Source of the DNA: Arthrobacter frigidicola
GTDB taxonomy: Bacteria; Actinomycetota; Actinomycetes; Actinomycetales; Micrococcaceae
Length of the DNA stretch: 64,000 bases
Reading direction: 5' to 3'
Assembly: GCA_003602285.1 (NCBI GenBank)
Contig: QZVU01000002.1
Coordinates: 597,653 to 661,652 of the forward strand
In this document: one piece after another, positions 1 to 9,207 of the stretch
Layout: each line of letters begins with the position of its first letter
Position numbering within the stretch: the stretch's first letter is position 1
Notes under the pieces: generated by a model
What the model was told of the DNA's origin: nothing
Databases searched by the model: none
The model's input: the letters and a program-made list of their open reading frames with translations, nothing else
Position numbers and translations under genes: made by a program

Positions 1-311
1 GCGTGCAGATGCCAGTCCCAGTGATCGTGGCGCACCAGCTGCGGCAGGGCGTGCGCCGCGCGGAGGATGCGGTTGACGCGCTCGACGGCCTCGTCCTCGG
101 GAGCATGCCAGATGGCCTCAAGCTCGGTGCGGAGCGCGCGCACGTCGTCGAGCTCGGCCTGCGTGTGGGTCCGGGAGCCGGAGAACTGCTGGGCGGCAAG
201 GAACGCGTCGAGGTCGGCCGGTGTGGAAAGCCCGTCCGGGTCCTCCGCGGCGGTGTTGATCAGCGCCGCGGCGGACACCAACGCAACTTCCGTGTCATAG
301 GCGAAAGACAT
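1..311 (-). CDS. CGNR zinc finger / ABATE-domain regulator (N-terminal part)
   Basis: Only the first 103 codons are inside the window; the gene runs off the left edge. The N-terminus (MSFAYDTEVALVSAAALINT, then an alpha-helical stretch with paired Glu/Asp and Arg) matches the ABATE domain found in front of CGNR zinc fingers in actinobacterial stress-type transcription regulators. The zinc finger itself would lie outside the window, so it is not seen. The start is the ATG at 309-311, preceded on the minus strand by a CAGGAGTCAAG ribosome site. It is divergent from the EamA exporter with a palindrome between them, so it may control that exporter; this is inference. Confidence 0.7.
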   Translation of the reverse strand, partial: MSFAYDTEVALVSAAALINTAAEDPDGLSTPADLDAFLAAQQFSGSRTHTQAELDDVRALRTELEAIWHAPEDEAVERVNRILRAAHALPQLVRHDHWDWHLH

Positions 312-345
312 CTTGACTCCTGACAAATTGGCCCGCTAGTGTCAC

Positions 346-366
346 GACCATAACCATATTTTGGTC
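346..366. promoter_or_regulatory. Palindromic candidate operator between divergent genes
   Basis: A dyad with arms GACCA and TGGTC around an A/T-rich centre sits between the divergent regulator and exporter genes. It stands out as AT-rich in a GC-rich region. Probably a binding site for the neighbouring regulator; not proven by sequence alone. Confidence 0.4.
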
Positions 367-420
367 ATTACACCACCGTGGGCGGGGCATCCCGCGGATC
401 GTCACCTGAGGGGCAAGCGT

Positions 421-1392
421 ATGGCACAGCGTCCACCGTCCGGCATCTGGGTGGCGCTGCTGTCCGCTGCGACCTTCGGGGTCTCAGGGCCGTTCGCCAA
501 GTCCCTGCTCGAGATCGGCTGGAGTCCTGGCGCCGCGGTCGGCGTGCGCATCGGCGGTGCGGCCCTGGTGCTCCTGGTGCCGGTGCTCGTGGCCCTGCGG
601 GGACGCTGGTCGACGCTGCGCGGCAACGCCCTGACCCTGACCATCTACGGTGTCACGGCGATCGCCCTGTGCCAGCTCTTCTACTTCAACGCGGTGGCCC
701 GGATGTCGGTCGGTGTGTCACTGCTGCTCGAATACCTGGCGCCGGTGCTGCTGGTGGGCTGGCTGTGGATTCGTTCCCGGCGCGCACCGCACCGGCTGAC
801 CGCCCTGGGCTCCGTCGTCGCCGTCCTCGGCCTGCTGCTGGTGCTCGACCTGGGCGCGGAGGAACGGCTCGACCCTGTCGGGGTGCTCTTCGGACTCGCC
901 GCGGCGGTGTGCCTCGTCGTCTTCTTCCTGATGTCGGCCCGGGTGCAGGACTCCCTCCCGCCGCTGGTCATGGCCGGCGGTGGCATGGTGGCCGGGGCGC
1001 TCACCATCCTGGTCCTGGGCCTGACCGGCCTGATGCCGTTCCGCTTCGTGTTCACCGACGTGGTGCTGGCGGGCTGGGAGACGTCCTGGCTGGTGCCGGT
1101 GGCCGGTCTGGTCCTCATCTCCACGGTGGCCGCGTACGTTGCGGGCATCGTCGCCGCCCAGCGGCTTGGTTCCAAGGTGGCGTCCTTCGCGGCGCTCACC
1201 GAGGTGGTCTTCGCCGTCCTTGCGGCCTGGCTGATCCTGGGGGAGCTCCCCGGCCTGATCCAGCTCGCCGGCGGCGCCCTGATCGTCGCCGGCGTGGTGT
1301 GCGTGCGGGTCGATGAACTGCGTGCCGCCGGGAGGGCGGCGCGCGATCCGCTCAACCAGCCGAACGTTGTGGAGCCGGTGCCGCGCGCCTGA
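421..1392 (+). CDS. EamA/DMT-family transporter (RhtA-like exporter)
   Basis: A 323-residue membrane protein made of about ten hydrophobic helices arranged as two EamA repeats. The first begins at residue 8 (WVALLSAATFGVSGPFAKSL), and the second half contains the usual short polar turns followed by long Val/Leu/Ala helices. The C-terminal 25 residues are hydrophilic. Family members export amino acids or other metabolites across the inner membrane; the substrate cannot be read from sequence. The ATG at 421 is chosen over an upstream GTG at 361 because it follows a GAGGGGC ribosome site and because the upstream extension is Pro/Arg/His-rich, not a membrane segment. Transcribed away from the partial CGNR regulator. 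Confidence 0.85.
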   Translation: MAQRPPSGIWVALLSAATFGVSGPFAKSLLEIGWSPGAAVGVRIGGAALVLLVPVLVALRGRWSTLRGNALTLTIYGVTAIALCQLFYFNAVARMSVGVSLLLEYLAPVLLVGWLWIRSRRAPHRLTALGSVVAVLGLLLVLDLGAEERLDPVGVLFGLAAAVCLVVFFLMSARVQDSLPPLVMAGGGMVAGALTILVLGLTGLMPFRFVFTDVVLAGWETSWLVPVAGLVLISTVAAYVAGIVAAQRLGSKVASFAALTEVVFAVLAAWLILGELPGLIQLAGGALIVAGVVCVRVDELRAAGRAARDPLNQPNVVEPVPRA

Positions 1393-1443
1393 GCCCGTCG
1401 GGATCGGGACATCAGCGGCCGAAGCGGCACCCGCCTCCGCGTC

Positions 1444-2262
1444 TCACGGCGCGGCCTTGGCCAGCCTGCGGAGCCCGCCCTTCGGCGGAACCCGCACCGG
1501 CTCGGGCCAGCGGGGCTGAAGGGAATCGCCGAGGGTGACCCGGCGGAGCTTCCGATGTGCCAGCGGAAGGACCCAGTCATGCACCCACCGGCGCTGGGCG
1601 TACTCCCATTCCCGCAGCGTCCGCCGGGGCACCGGGTCCCATTCCTTGGGCGTCAGCGAGTGCCGCACCCCCAGCAGGTCCAGCACCTGCGCGGCCATAT
1701 ATTTGTGTCCCGCCTTCGACATGTGGAGGCGGTCGGCCGCCCACATCCTCCGGTCGCGGTAGGCATCCATGGTCCAGAAATCGACGAGGACCGCACCATG
1801 CCGGCTTGCGATGTCACGCACCCCGTCGTTGTAGGCGTGGTTGCGTTTCCGGAGCAGGCGCAGCGCCGGGGAGACCTCGACGTCGTACCCGGTGAAGAGC
1901 AGGAGCCGTGCCCCCGTCGCTGCCAGTGGGGCAACGAGCCGCTCGTAGGAAGAGAGGAGTTCGACGACGTTCGTCCCCGCATCCATAATGTCGTTTCCCC
2001 CGGCGTACAGCGTGATCAGGGTGGGTTCCATGGCCAGGGCGGGGCCGAGCTGTTCGGCGGCGATATGGCGCAGGCGTTTGCTGCGGATGGCGAGGTTCGC
2101 GTATTCCCATCCCGGCGCGGACTTCGCGAGCCGCTCGGCCACCCGGTCCGCCCAGCCGCGGACGCCGTTGGGGAGGATCCTGCTCGGATCCCCCACCCCT
2201 TCGGTGAAGGAATCGCCAAGAGCGACATAGCGCCCCGGGAGCCCCGGCGGCTGGAGGTGCAT
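1444..2262 (-). CDS. SGNH/GDSL-family hydrolase
   Basis: A 272-residue cytoplasmic-looking esterase. Block I is ALGDSFTEG with nucleophile Ser18, block III is the YAGGNDI segment carrying the oxyanion Asn, and block V is the D..LHMSKAGH segment carrying the Asp/His pair. No signal peptide is seen. The start is the ATG at 2260-2262, 14 bases after the sugar dehydrogenase stop, so it is the last gene of a three-gene leftward operon (GT4, UDP-sugar dehydrogenase, SGNH). In that company it may remove or move acyl groups on an envelope glycan, which is inference; SGNH enzymes have broad substrate ranges. Confidence 0.88.
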   Translation of the reverse strand: MHLQPPGLPGRYVALGDSFTEGVGDPSRILPNGVRGWADRVAERLAKSAPGWEYANLAIRSKRLRHIAAEQLGPALAMEPTLITLYAGGNDIMDAGTNVVELLSSYERLVAPLAATGARLLLFTGYDVEVSPALRLLRKRNHAYNDGVRDIASRHGAVLVDFWTMDAYRDRRMWAADRLHMSKAGHKYMAAQVLDLLGVRHSLTPKEWDPVPRRTLREWEYAQRRWVHDWVLPLAHRKLRRVTLGDSLQPRWPEPVRVPPKGGLRRLAKAAP

Positions 2263-2276
2263 GTGCGGCCCCGGCC

Positions 2277-3635
2277 TCAGGGCCCCACGCCCGAGTGGGC
2301 GGCGTCGGCGGTGGAGAGTCCGGCCCGCCGGCCGCGCCCGATACCCCGGTGGAACCACCCCGCAGACCGCCACGCGGCGGCGTCCAGCGCATTGCGTCCG
2401 TCCAGGACCGCGCACCGGTCCACCAGGGACGAGACCTCGCGCGGGTCAAGCGCGAGGTACTCGGTCCATTCGGTGAGCAGGACCGTCAGTTCGGCGCCGC
2501 GCAGCGCCGCCGCGGTATCCGGCTCGAAGCGAAGCTCCGGGTAGCGGAACCACGGCTGGCCTGCTGCACGGGGATCCGTGACCGTGACCACCGCGCCGGA
2601 GCCGGCGAGTCGAAGGGCGACGTCGAGGGCAGGGGAGTCGCGGATGTCATCGGTGTCGGGCTTGAAGGCGGCCCCCAGGACCGTGATGCGGCGCCCGGCC
2701 AGCTGCCCGCCGCACATCTGGCGGGCCGTCTCGTGGATTCGGTGGCGGGTTTCGGTGTTCAGTGTGTCGACCAGGGCGAGCAGCCGCCCGAGGGAGCCGG
2801 CACCGGCATCTTCGGCTTGGGCCTGCAGGGAGCGGATGTCCTTTGGGAGGCAGCCGCCACCGAAGCCGGCGCCGGCCTGCAGGTACCTCGGACCGATCCG
2901 GGCATCGAGGCCGAGGGCCCGGGCCAGGTGGACGACATCGCCTCCCGCGTTCTCGCACAGCTCGGCGATGCCGTTGAGGTAGGAGATCTTCAGGGCCAGG
3001 AAGGCGTTGGCCGCCGACTTGGTGAGTTCGGCCGTCGCGAGTCCGGTGATGAGACGGGGCACGCCGTCGTGGAGCAGGGGGGCATAGACCTCGTCGAGGA
3101 CGCGGGCCACCCGCGCTCCCGCCGCACCGTCGGGCACGCCGTAGACCAGCCGGTCCGGCTGCAGGGAGTCGGCGACCGCGGTGCCCTGGCGGAGGAACTC
3201 GGGGTTCCACCCCAGGTCCGCCCCGGTTCCGGCGAGCAGGCGGGTGAGGATAGCGCCGGTCCCGGCGGGGACCGTCGACTTGCCCACCACGGTCGACCCC
3301 GGGCGCAGGTGGGCGGCGAGGTCCCGAACCGCCGAGGTGACGTAGCCCAGGTCGGCGCGCCGGGTTGTCTTCTCCTGAGGGGTGCCGACGCAGAGAAAGT
3401 GGACGTCGGCGCCGGCCGCGGCGGCGGGGTCCGTGGTGAAGTGCAGTGTTCCGTCCCGGAGTCCTCCCTGCAGCAGCGGCTCAAGTCCGGGTTCGTGGAA
3501 GGGTGCCGACCCGGCCGCCAACTGCGCGGCCCGGGCCGGGTCGGTGTCGATGCCGGTGACGGTGTGACCCAGCGAGGACAGTGCGGCGGCGTGCACGGCA
3601 CCCAGGTAGCCGCATCCGATGACGGAAATCTTCAT
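2277..3635 (-). CDS. ugd: UDP-glucose/GDP-mannose dehydrogenase family protein
   Basis: A 452-residue NAD-dependent enzyme that oxidises a nucleotide sugar twice to its uronic acid. The Rossmann motif GCGYLG is at residues 7-12, the central NPEFLRQG at 144-151, the catalytic-region Lys in TELTK-SAANAFLALK near 206-216, and the active-site cysteine Cys262 in GAGFGGGCLPKD. The C-terminal 80 residues form the UDP-binding domain and end in a basic tail. Its length is usual for the family. It sits 15 bases after the GT4 gene, and 14 bases before the SGNH gene. Product is probably UDP-glucuronate for an exopolysaccharide or glycolipid; UDP-glucose versus GDP-mannose as substrate is not certain. Confidence 0.9.
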   Translation of the reverse strand: MKISVIGCGYLGAVHAAALSSLGHTVTGIDTDPARAAQLAAGSAPFHEPGLEPLLQGGLRDGTLHFTTDPAAAAGADVHFLCVGTPQEKTTRRADLGYVTSAVRDLAAHLRPGSTVVGKSTVPAGTGAILTRLLAGTGADLGWNPEFLRQGTAVADSLQPDRLVYGVPDGAAGARVARVLDEVYAPLLHDGVPRLITGLATAELTKSAANAFLALKISYLNGIAELCENAGGDVVHLARALGLDARIGPRYLQAGAGFGGGCLPKDIRSLQAQAEDAGAGSLGRLLALVDTLNTETRHRIHETARQMCGGQLAGRRITVLGAAFKPDTDDIRDSPALDVALRLAGSGAVVTVTDPRAAGQPWFRYPELRFEPDTAAALRGAELTVLLTEWTEYLALDPREVSSLVDRCAVLDGRNALDAAAWRSAGWFHRGIGRGRRAGLSTADAAHSGVGP

Positions 3636-3650
3636 GGTGTTTCCCCAAGC

Positions 3651-4778
3651 TCAGAGGTGAAGGAGGGCGTGATCGTTGATGGCTTCTTCGTAGTGCTGGA
3701 CCAGCAGCTCGCACAGGACCGGCCAGGTGCGCCCCTGGACGCCTGCGAACGCGGCGGCGGAAAAGGCCGCGCGTTTCACGTCGTCTCCGGCCAAGTCCTC
3801 CACGTGGCGCCGGAGGTCGGCGAGGTTGCCCGGTTCGTAGAGCCAGCCCGTGCGGGAGTTGTCGACCAGGTCCACCGGGCCGCCCCGGGCCGTGGCGACG
3901 ACCGGGACGCCCGAGGCCATCGCTTCCTGGATGGTCTGGCAAAACGTCTCAAGCTCACCGGGGTGGACGAAGAGGTCGAGGCTGGCCATCGCCGCGGCCA
4001 GCGCATCCCCTCCCAGGAACCCCAGGAACGCGGCGTCGGGAAGCATTGCCTCAAGGACCGGCCGCTGCGGCCCGTCGCCGATGATGACAAGGCGGGTGTT
4101 GTCGATACCGGCCAGGGCCCTCAAGTCCTCCACCTGTTTCTCGGCGGCGAGCCGTCCCACGTAGCCGATCAGCAGGGCCCCGTCCGGTGCGATGCCTGCC
4201 CGCAGGGTCGTGCTGCGTCGGGAGGGGTGGAACCGGCGTGTGTCGACGCCGCGCCGCCACAGGCGGACCCTCGGAATGCCCCGGTCCTGCAGCTGGGCAA
4301 CGGCGGAGCTTGAGGGTGCGAGGGTTCGTGCGGCACCGCCGTGGATGTTTTCGACCCGTTGCCAGGCCCAGTTCTCAAGGAACGGCACGCCGTACCTGGC
4401 CGCGTACCCGGGAATGTCGGTCTGGTAGACCGCGATGACCGGTAGCCCCAGCTGCTCGGCGGCACGCGCGGCCCGCCAGCCAAGTTCGAAGGGGGAGGCG
4501 AGGTGGACCAGGTCCGGAGCGAAGTCGGCGAGGATCCGACGGATTCGAGCGACGCCGCCGACCGCGATCCGCACGCTGGCGTACCGGGCCAGGGGAACCG
4601 ATGGAAGCAGCACGACCCGGGCGGCCGCCGGCACCGGCCCCGGAGGGCCGCCGGCGGCGGGCGCGATGACCAGGACCTCGTCACCGCGCAGGGCGAAATG
4701 CTCGAGTAGCTTCTCGACGGAGTGGGTGACCCCATTGACGGCGGGCAGGAATGTTTCGGCGACGACCACGATCCTCAC
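3651..4778 (-). CDS. Family 4 glycosyltransferase (mannosyltransferase-like)
   Basis: A 375-residue GT-B fold enzyme. The N-terminus VRIVVVAETFLPAVNGVTHS resembles actinobacterial GDP-mannose-dependent lipid mannosyltransferases (MgtA/PimB type). The GT4 EX7E motif is Glu277-Glu285 in HPGELETFCQTIQE, preceded by IGYVGRLAAEKQ at 204-215. The start is GTG at 4776-4778. It is the first gene of a leftward operon with a UDP-sugar dehydrogenase and an SGNH hydrolase. Whether it transfers mannose or the uronic acid made by its neighbour cannot be decided here. Confidence 0.85.
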   Translation of the reverse strand: MRIVVVAETFLPAVNGVTHSVEKLLEHFALRGDEVLVIAPAAGGPPGPVPAAARVVLLPSVPLARYASVRIAVGGVARIRRILADFAPDLVHLASPFELGWRAARAAEQLGLPVIAVYQTDIPGYAARYGVPFLENWAWQRVENIHGGAARTLAPSSSAVAQLQDRGIPRVRLWRRGVDTRRFHPSRRSTTLRAGIAPDGALLIGYVGRLAAEKQVEDLRALAGIDNTRLVIIGDGPQRPVLEAMLPDAAFLGFLGGDALAAAMASLDLFVHPGELETFCQTIQEAMASGVPVVATARGGPVDLVDNSRTGWLYEPGNLADLRRHVEDLAGDDVKRAAFSAAAFAGVQGRTWPVLCELLVQHYEEAINDHALLHL

Positions 4779-4866
4779 CGGATCACCGTCGCACTCCTAC
4801 GGTGATGGTCCGGGTCCGGAAGATGGCTGGTGGGGGAAGCTCCAGTGAATACCAGGAGCCGGCCGC

Positions 4867-4891
4867 GCACCCCGGCCGGCCGCCGGGGTGC
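4867..4891. terminator. Hairpin downstream of copA
   Basis: A 10-bp stem GCACCCCGGC / GCCGGGGTGC with a 5-base loop lies just after the copA stop codon. No T-run follows, as is common in actinobacterial terminators. Confidence 0.5.
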
Positions 4892-4905
4892 CCGCGGTCA
4901 GCGGT

Positions 4906-7143
4906 TCAGCGGCCGAAGCGGCGCAGGCGCAGCGAGTTGGCCACCACCAGCACCGAACTCGCCGCCATGGCGGCGCCGGCCAGAATGGGGTTCAGCAGGC
5001 CCAGCGCGGCAATCGGTATTCCGACCACGTTATAGAAGAAGGCCCAGAACAGATTCGTCTTGATGGTGGCCAGGGTGCGGCGGGACAGCCGGACTGCCTG
5101 GGCCACCTGTTCGAGGCTGCTTCCCATCACGGTGATGTCCGCGGCCTCGATGGCCACATCGGTGCCCGAGCCCATCGCGATCCCGAGGTCGGCCTGGGCG
5201 AGCGCCGGCGCGTCGTTCACGCCGTCCCCGGCCATGGCGACTGTCGCACCCTCCTGCTGGAGCTGGCGGATCACCGCCACCTTGCCTTCCGGCAGTACGC
5301 CGGCACGCACGTCGGCCGGGGGGATGCCGACCTCTGCGGCTACTCGGGCCGCGGCGGCCGCGTTGTCTCCGGTGAGCAGGATCGGCCGCAGGCCCAGTTC
5401 CTTCAGCTGCCGGACGGCCCGTGCCGACCCGTCCTTCACGGTGTCGGTCAGGGAGATCACCCCGGCCACGGCGCCGTCCACGGCGACCCAGACGGCCGTG
5501 GCGCCCGCGCCCTCGGCCGCCCCGAACACCCCGGCCTCGACCGTTCCGGGGAGAATGCCGTGCTCCTCGAGCCAACCGGTCCGGCCCACGACCACGTCCA
5601 GCCCCTCGACGGTGCCGCGTACACCGCCGCCTGGGGCGCTGGTGAATGCGGTAACCGCGGGCAGGGCTGTGGTCCGGGCGGCGATGGCCGCACCGATGGG
5701 ATGTTCACTGGCGGCTTCGACTGCTCCGGCGAGGCGCAGCAGCTCGTCGGATCCGTAGCGGCCGAGGACCTCGACGCCGCTGACGGACAGCCGGCCGCTG
5801 GTGACGGTGCCCGTCTTGTCCAGCACGATGGTGTCGATGGTCCGGGTGTCCTCAAGCACCTGGGGGCCGCGGATCAGGATGCCAAGCTGCGCGCCCCGCC
5901 CGGACCCGGTCAGCAGGGCCGTCGGCGTGGCGAGGCCGAGCGCGCAGGGGCAGGCGATGACCAGCACGGCGACCGCCGCGGTGAAGGCGCCCTGGAGGTC
6001 CCCGGTGAGGAGCATCCAGGCGGCGAAGGTCACGACGGCGATGCCGAGGACGACCGGCACGAAGACGGCGCTGATGCGGTCGGCAAGGCGTGCGATCCGG
6101 GCCTTGCCGCTCTGGGCCTGACTGACCAGCCGGCCCATCTGCGCCAGCGTCGTCTCGCTGCCGACCCGGGTGGCCCGAACGACGAGGCGGCCCGAGGTGT
6201 TCATCGTGGCGCCGGTGACGCGGTCACCGGGCCCGACCTCCACCGGGATTGACTCACCGGTCAGCAGGGAGGTGTCGACGGCGCTGTGCCCGAGCGCCAC
6301 CACGCCGTCGGTGGGGATTTTCTCCCCGGGGCGCACCACGATCTCGTCCCCCGGAATGAGCTGGGAGGCCGGAATGCCGAGCTCGATGCGTTCGCCGTCG
6401 ACGGTGCGCAGCACGCGGGCGTCCTTCGCTCCGAGGTTCAGCAGCGACGTCAGGGCACTCCCGGCCCGCTGCTTGGCATTGGCCTCGAGGTAGCGGCCGA
6501 GCAGGAGGAAGGTCACGATAACCGCGGCCACCTCGAAGTAGAGGGCGTGCGCCCCCATGTCCATGCCGGGGTGGGCGGTCAGATCCGGTACCGAGAGGAG
6601 CTGCCACGCCGAGAAGCCGAAGGCTGCGGCGACCCCGATGGACACCAGGGTGTCCATGGTGGAGGCGCCGTGGCGGGCGTTGACGAGGGCGGCGCGGTGG
6701 AAGGGCCAGGCGGCCCAGGTGGCCACCGGCGCCGACAGGGCAAAGACGATCCAGCCCCACTCCGGGAACTGCAGCGCGGGAACCATCGAGATCAGCAGGA
6801 CGGGCACCGTCAGGACGGCGGCGGTGAGCAGGCGGGGGCGCAGCCGGGCGGCCGTGGGAGCTCCCTCGTCGCCCTCCTGGACTGCCGGCTCCTCGGGGTC
6901 CTTGAGGCGGGCCGAGTAGCCGGTGGCCTTGACCGTGTCGAGCAGCACCTGGTCCGGCACGCCGGCCGGTACCCGCACCACGGCCGACTCGAGCGGGAGG
7001 TTGACGCTGGCCTCGACACCCTCGAGTTTGCCCAGTTTGCGCTCGACACGGCTCACGCAGGAGGCGCAGGTCATTCCCTGGATGGCCAGTTCGACGACCC
7101 GGGTTTCCGCGGCCGGCGCGGGCCTGTCAGCGCGGGTTGTCAT
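4906..7143 (-). CDS. copA: Copper-exporting P1B-type ATPase
   Basis: A 745-residue heavy-metal P-type ATPase. One N-terminal HMA domain has GMTCASC (residues 23-29). The membrane copper site CPC is at 398-400 in helix 6. The phosphorylated Asp442 is in DKTGTVTSG, the SEHPIG nucleotide-site motif is near 485 and [10 protein letters not shown] near 637. TGES at about 295-298 marks the actuator domain. CPC together with a CopZ-type chaperone and a CsoR repressor upstream points to Cu(I) export. Its ATG overlaps the copZ stop (ATGA), so the two are translationally coupled. A hairpin follows the gene. Confidence 0.95.
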   Translation of the reverse strand: MTTRADRPAPAAETRVVELAIQGMTCASCVSRVERKLGKLEGVEASVNLPLESAVVRVPAGVPDQVLLDTVKATGYSARLKDPEEPAVQEGDEGAPTAARLRPRLLTAAVLTVPVLLISMVPALQFPEWGWIVFALSAPVATWAAWPFHRAALVNARHGASTMDTLVSIGVAAAFGFSAWQLLSVPDLTAHPGMDMGAHALYFEVAAVIVTFLLLGRYLEANAKQRAGSALTSLLNLGAKDARVLRTVDGERIELGIPASQLIPGDEIVVRPGEKIPTDGVVALGHSAVDTSLLTGESIPVEVGPGDRVTGATMNTSGRLVVRATRVGSETTLAQMGRLVSQAQSGKARIARLADRISAVFVPVVLGIAVVTFAAWMLLTGDLQGAFTAAVAVLVIACPCALGLATPTALLTGSGRGAQLGILIRGPQVLEDTRTIDTIVLDKTGTVTSGRLSVSGVEVLGRYGSDELLRLAGAVEAASEHPIGAAIAARTTALPAVTAFTSAPGGGVRGTVEGLDVVVGRTGWLEEHGILPGTVEAGVFGAAEGAGATAVWVAVDGAVAGVISLTDTVKDGSARAVRQLKELGLRPILLTGDNAAAAARVAAEVGIPPADVRAGVLPEGKVAVIRQLQQEGATVAMAGDGVNDAPALAQADLGIAMGSGTDVAIEAADITVMGSSLEQVAQAVRLSRRTLATIKTNLFWAFFYNVVGIPIAALGLLNPILAGAAMAASSVLVVANSLRLRRFGR

Positions 7144-7364
7144 GCGTCGTTGGAGACCACGAGGTAGCCGGCCTCGGCGACGGCTTCGCCGATGGAGGCC
7201 GGGGCAAGCGGGCCTGCCGAGGTGACGGTGGCCGTGGAGATTCCCTCCTTGTTCAGGTCGATCTCAACGCCCTGGACGCCCTCGAGGGACTGCAGTTCGC
7301 TGGTGACCGCATCGACGCAGTGGCCGCAGGTCATTCCGGAGATGCTGACGGTGGTGGTTGTCAT
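7140..7364 (-). CDS. copZ: Copper chaperone, HMA domain (CopZ)
   Basis: A 74-residue single HMA domain with the metal site GMTCGHC (Cys13, Cys16) and the ferredoxin-like beta-alpha-beta pattern. It carries Cu(I) in the cytoplasm to the export ATPase encoded next. It overlaps copA by four bases and lies 33 bases after csoR. The ATG at 7362-7364 follows a GGAG-type ribosome site. Confidence 0.93.
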   Translation of the reverse strand: MTTTTVSISGMTCGHCVDAVTSELQSLEGVQGVEIDLNKEGISTATVTSAGPLAPASIGEAVAEAGYLVVSNDA

Positions 7365-7397
7365 GGTGTGTGCTCCTTGGCTGGTGGTGGGTGGGAC

Positions 7398-7745
7398 TCA
7401 GCGCAGCAGGCGGCCGATGGCCGCAGCCGCCTCCTGGACCTTGTCCTGGACGAGATCGGGGTTTCCCGTGGCCTGGGACTCCTGGGCCGCATCCACGACG
7501 CAGTGGGCGATGTGGTCCTCGAGCAGGCCCAGGCTGACCGCGTGGAGGGCCTTATTGATCGCCGCCACCTGGGTGAGGATGTCGATGCAGTACTTCTCCT
7601 CGTCGACCATGCGGGCGATGCCGCGGACCTGTCCCTCGATGCGCTTCAGGCGCTTGAGGTACGCGTCCTTCTCCCCGCTGTAGCCGTGTGTGGTCGGTGC
7701 GCCGGCCGGCGCGTCGGTTGATGCTGTGGTGATTTCCTGGGTCAT
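7398..7745 (-). CDS. csoR: CsoR-family copper-sensing repressor
   Basis: A 115-residue all-helical repressor. The ligands of the CsoR Cu(I) site are visible as Cys53, His78 and Cys82, in the expected spacing. The KRLKRIEGQVRGI segment at 31-43 is the family signature. It binds DNA when copper-free and releases on binding Cu(I). It is the first gene of csoR-copZ-copA, and a matching operator lies just upstream. The N-terminal 22 residues are a poorly conserved, probably disordered extension. A GGAGGAGG ribosome site precedes the ATG. Confidence 0.94.
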   Translation of the reverse strand: MTQEITTASTDAPAGAPTTHGYSGEKDAYLKRLKRIEGQVRGIARMVDEEKYCIDILTQVAAINKALHAVSLGLLEDHIAHCVVDAAQESQATGNPDLVQDKVQEAAAAIGRLLR

Positions 7746-7766
7746 GGCTGCCTCCTCCGGTCAATC

Positions 7767-7783
7767 ATACCCCGAGGGGGTAT
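7767..7783 (-). promoter_or_regulatory. CsoR operator overlapping the -10 region of csoR
   Basis: On the minus strand the site reads ATACCCCCTCGGGGTAT, a near-perfect palindrome of the TACCCC/GGGGTA type known for CsoR. Its right arm runs into TATGAT, a good -10 box, so bound CsoR would block RNA polymerase. Confidence 0.88.
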
Positions 7784-7856
7784 CCGATGGAAGCGCACGC
7801 GGTGTCCGCCGGCCGGTCCGCGGGGCGCGGGCCACGGTGCCTTCGTCCGGAGCCCT

Positions 7857-9071
7857 TCAGGAACCGACGCGCGCCGCCAGCAGTTGCTGAAGGCCCTCCG
7901 GGGACAGCGCCTGCTGGAGCGCCAGCACCTCGGCGCCCCGGACGCCCACCGTCTCGGCACGGGAACTTGACTCAACGCGCAGGGACCGGGTGGCCAGGGG
8001 CAGCGCGCGGTGGTAGATGGCTGAGCGGATCCCGGCCAGGAGTTCCTCGTTCAGTTCGGCGAACGGCCCGCCGACCACAATCGCGTTCGGATTGTAGAAA
8101 CTCACGAGGGTCGCGAGCACCCTGCCGATGCTCTCAGAGGCCTCGCGCACGGCCCGCCGCGCGAAGGGGTTGCCTTCGGCCGCCAGCCGGGTCACGTCGC
8201 GGCTGGTCCGCGCCTCGGCCACCCCCTGGGCGCGCAGCCGGCGGGCCAAGGCGTCTCCGCCCGCGACGGCCTCGAGGCAGCCCATGTTTCCGCAGGAGCA
8301 CAGCAGGTCCTCGCCGCCGGGCACCCGGATGTGGCCGATGTCCCCGGCCGCACCCTGGGCGCCCCGGTGCAGGGCGCCTCCACTGACGATGCCGCAGCCG
8401 ATGCCGGTGCTGATCTTGACGTAGAGGATGTGTTCGTAGTCCTCCCTGCGCGCCCAGTACTCGCCCAGCGCCGCAAGGTTGGCGTCATTGTCCACAAGCG
8501 TCGGCACGCTGTATCGGTCCGCGAAGAACTCCGGAATGACGAATCCGTCCCAGCCGGGCATGATCGGCGGGCGCACCACGGTGCCGGTGCTGTGCTCGAC
8601 CGGGCCTGGGACTCCGATCCCGATGGCGCGAACGTCCGAGGGACGCTTTCCCGCGGAGGACAGCAGGCCCTGGAATGCCTCGTCAAGGCTCCCCAGGACC
8701 GCGGCGGGGCCGTCGGCGATCCGCAGGTCGTAGGACGCGGACGCGAGGGGGACGCCCGCGAGGTCGCTCGCCGAGACCCGGCAGTGCGAGGATCCCAGAT
8801 CCGCCCCCAGGATCACCCCGGCCGCGCCGTTGAGCCTCAGTTCCCCCGGGGGCCTGCCTCCCTTGGATGCGCCTGCCTCCTCAACCACGAGGCCCGCGGC
8901 GATCAGCTCCTCGATGCGGTTCGCCACCGTTCCCCGGGACAGGCCGGTGAGCCGGGTCAGGTAGGCCCGGGTGCACCGGGGCCGCCGGGCGATGGCATGC
9001 AGGAGGGTGCTGAGGTCGGAGTGTGCCGACGGGAGGGCCTCGGGGCGGGATTGTCCGGAAGGGGAGGTCAT
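7857..9071 (-). CDS. ROK-family transcriptional repressor
   Basis: A 404-residue protein with an N-terminal winged helix-turn-helix (about residues 20-75, LTRLTGLSRGTVANRIEELI) followed by a ROK sugar-kinase-like domain. The domain has ADLGSS near 110, a GVPGPV motif, the GDIGH histidine and the zinc motif CSCGNMGCLE near 250-260. Members sense a sugar or sugar phosphate. It is divergent from the Gfo/Idh gene that opens the carbohydrate locus, so it most likely represses that locus. The ATG at 9069-9071 is chosen because the helix-turn-helix begins shortly after it; upstream reading is low-quality. Confidence 0.9.
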   Translation of the reverse strand: MTSPSGQSRPEALPSAHSDLSTLLHAIARRPRCTRAYLTRLTGLSRGTVANRIEELIAAGLVVEEAGASKGGRPPGELRLNGAAGVILGADLGSSHCRVSASDLAGVPLASASYDLRIADGPAAVLGSLDEAFQGLLSSAGKRPSDVRAIGIGVPGPVEHSTGTVVRPPIMPGWDGFVIPEFFADRYSVPTLVDNDANLAALGEYWARREDYEHILYVKISTGIGCGIVSGGALHRGAQGAAGDIGHIRVPGGEDLLCSCGNMGCLEAVAGGDALARRLRAQGVAEARTSRDVTRLAAEGNPFARRAVREASESIGRVLATLVSFYNPNAIVVGGPFAELNEELLAGIRSAIYHRALPLATRSLRVESSSRAETVGVRGAEVLALQQALSPEGLQQLLAARVGS

Positions 9072-9088
9072 AAAAGTATCCTGCCACT

Positions 9089-9110
9089 GTTTAGCCAATA
9101 TTTGGAAAAC
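9089..9110. promoter_or_regulatory. Candidate ROK operator
   Basis: In the AT-rich divergent gap, CCAATATTTGG (9095-9105) is a near-perfect dyad flanked by GTTT and AAAC. Such sites are usual for ROK/NagC-type repressors. A direct repeat GTGATAC occurs twice nearby, at 9162 and 9171. Confidence 0.4.
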
Positions 9111-9207
9111 TTTCACCATTTGTCTACATATCAAACAGAACATATGCTCAGGACGTTGCTGGTGATACCAGTGATACTTCGGAATAGCGTTTGACTTTGG
9201 GAGCCAT

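Noticed and set aside
2295-4313. A 672-codon plus-strand open frame
   Set aside because: Antisense to the sugar dehydrogenase and glycosyltransferase, which have complete catalytic motifs.
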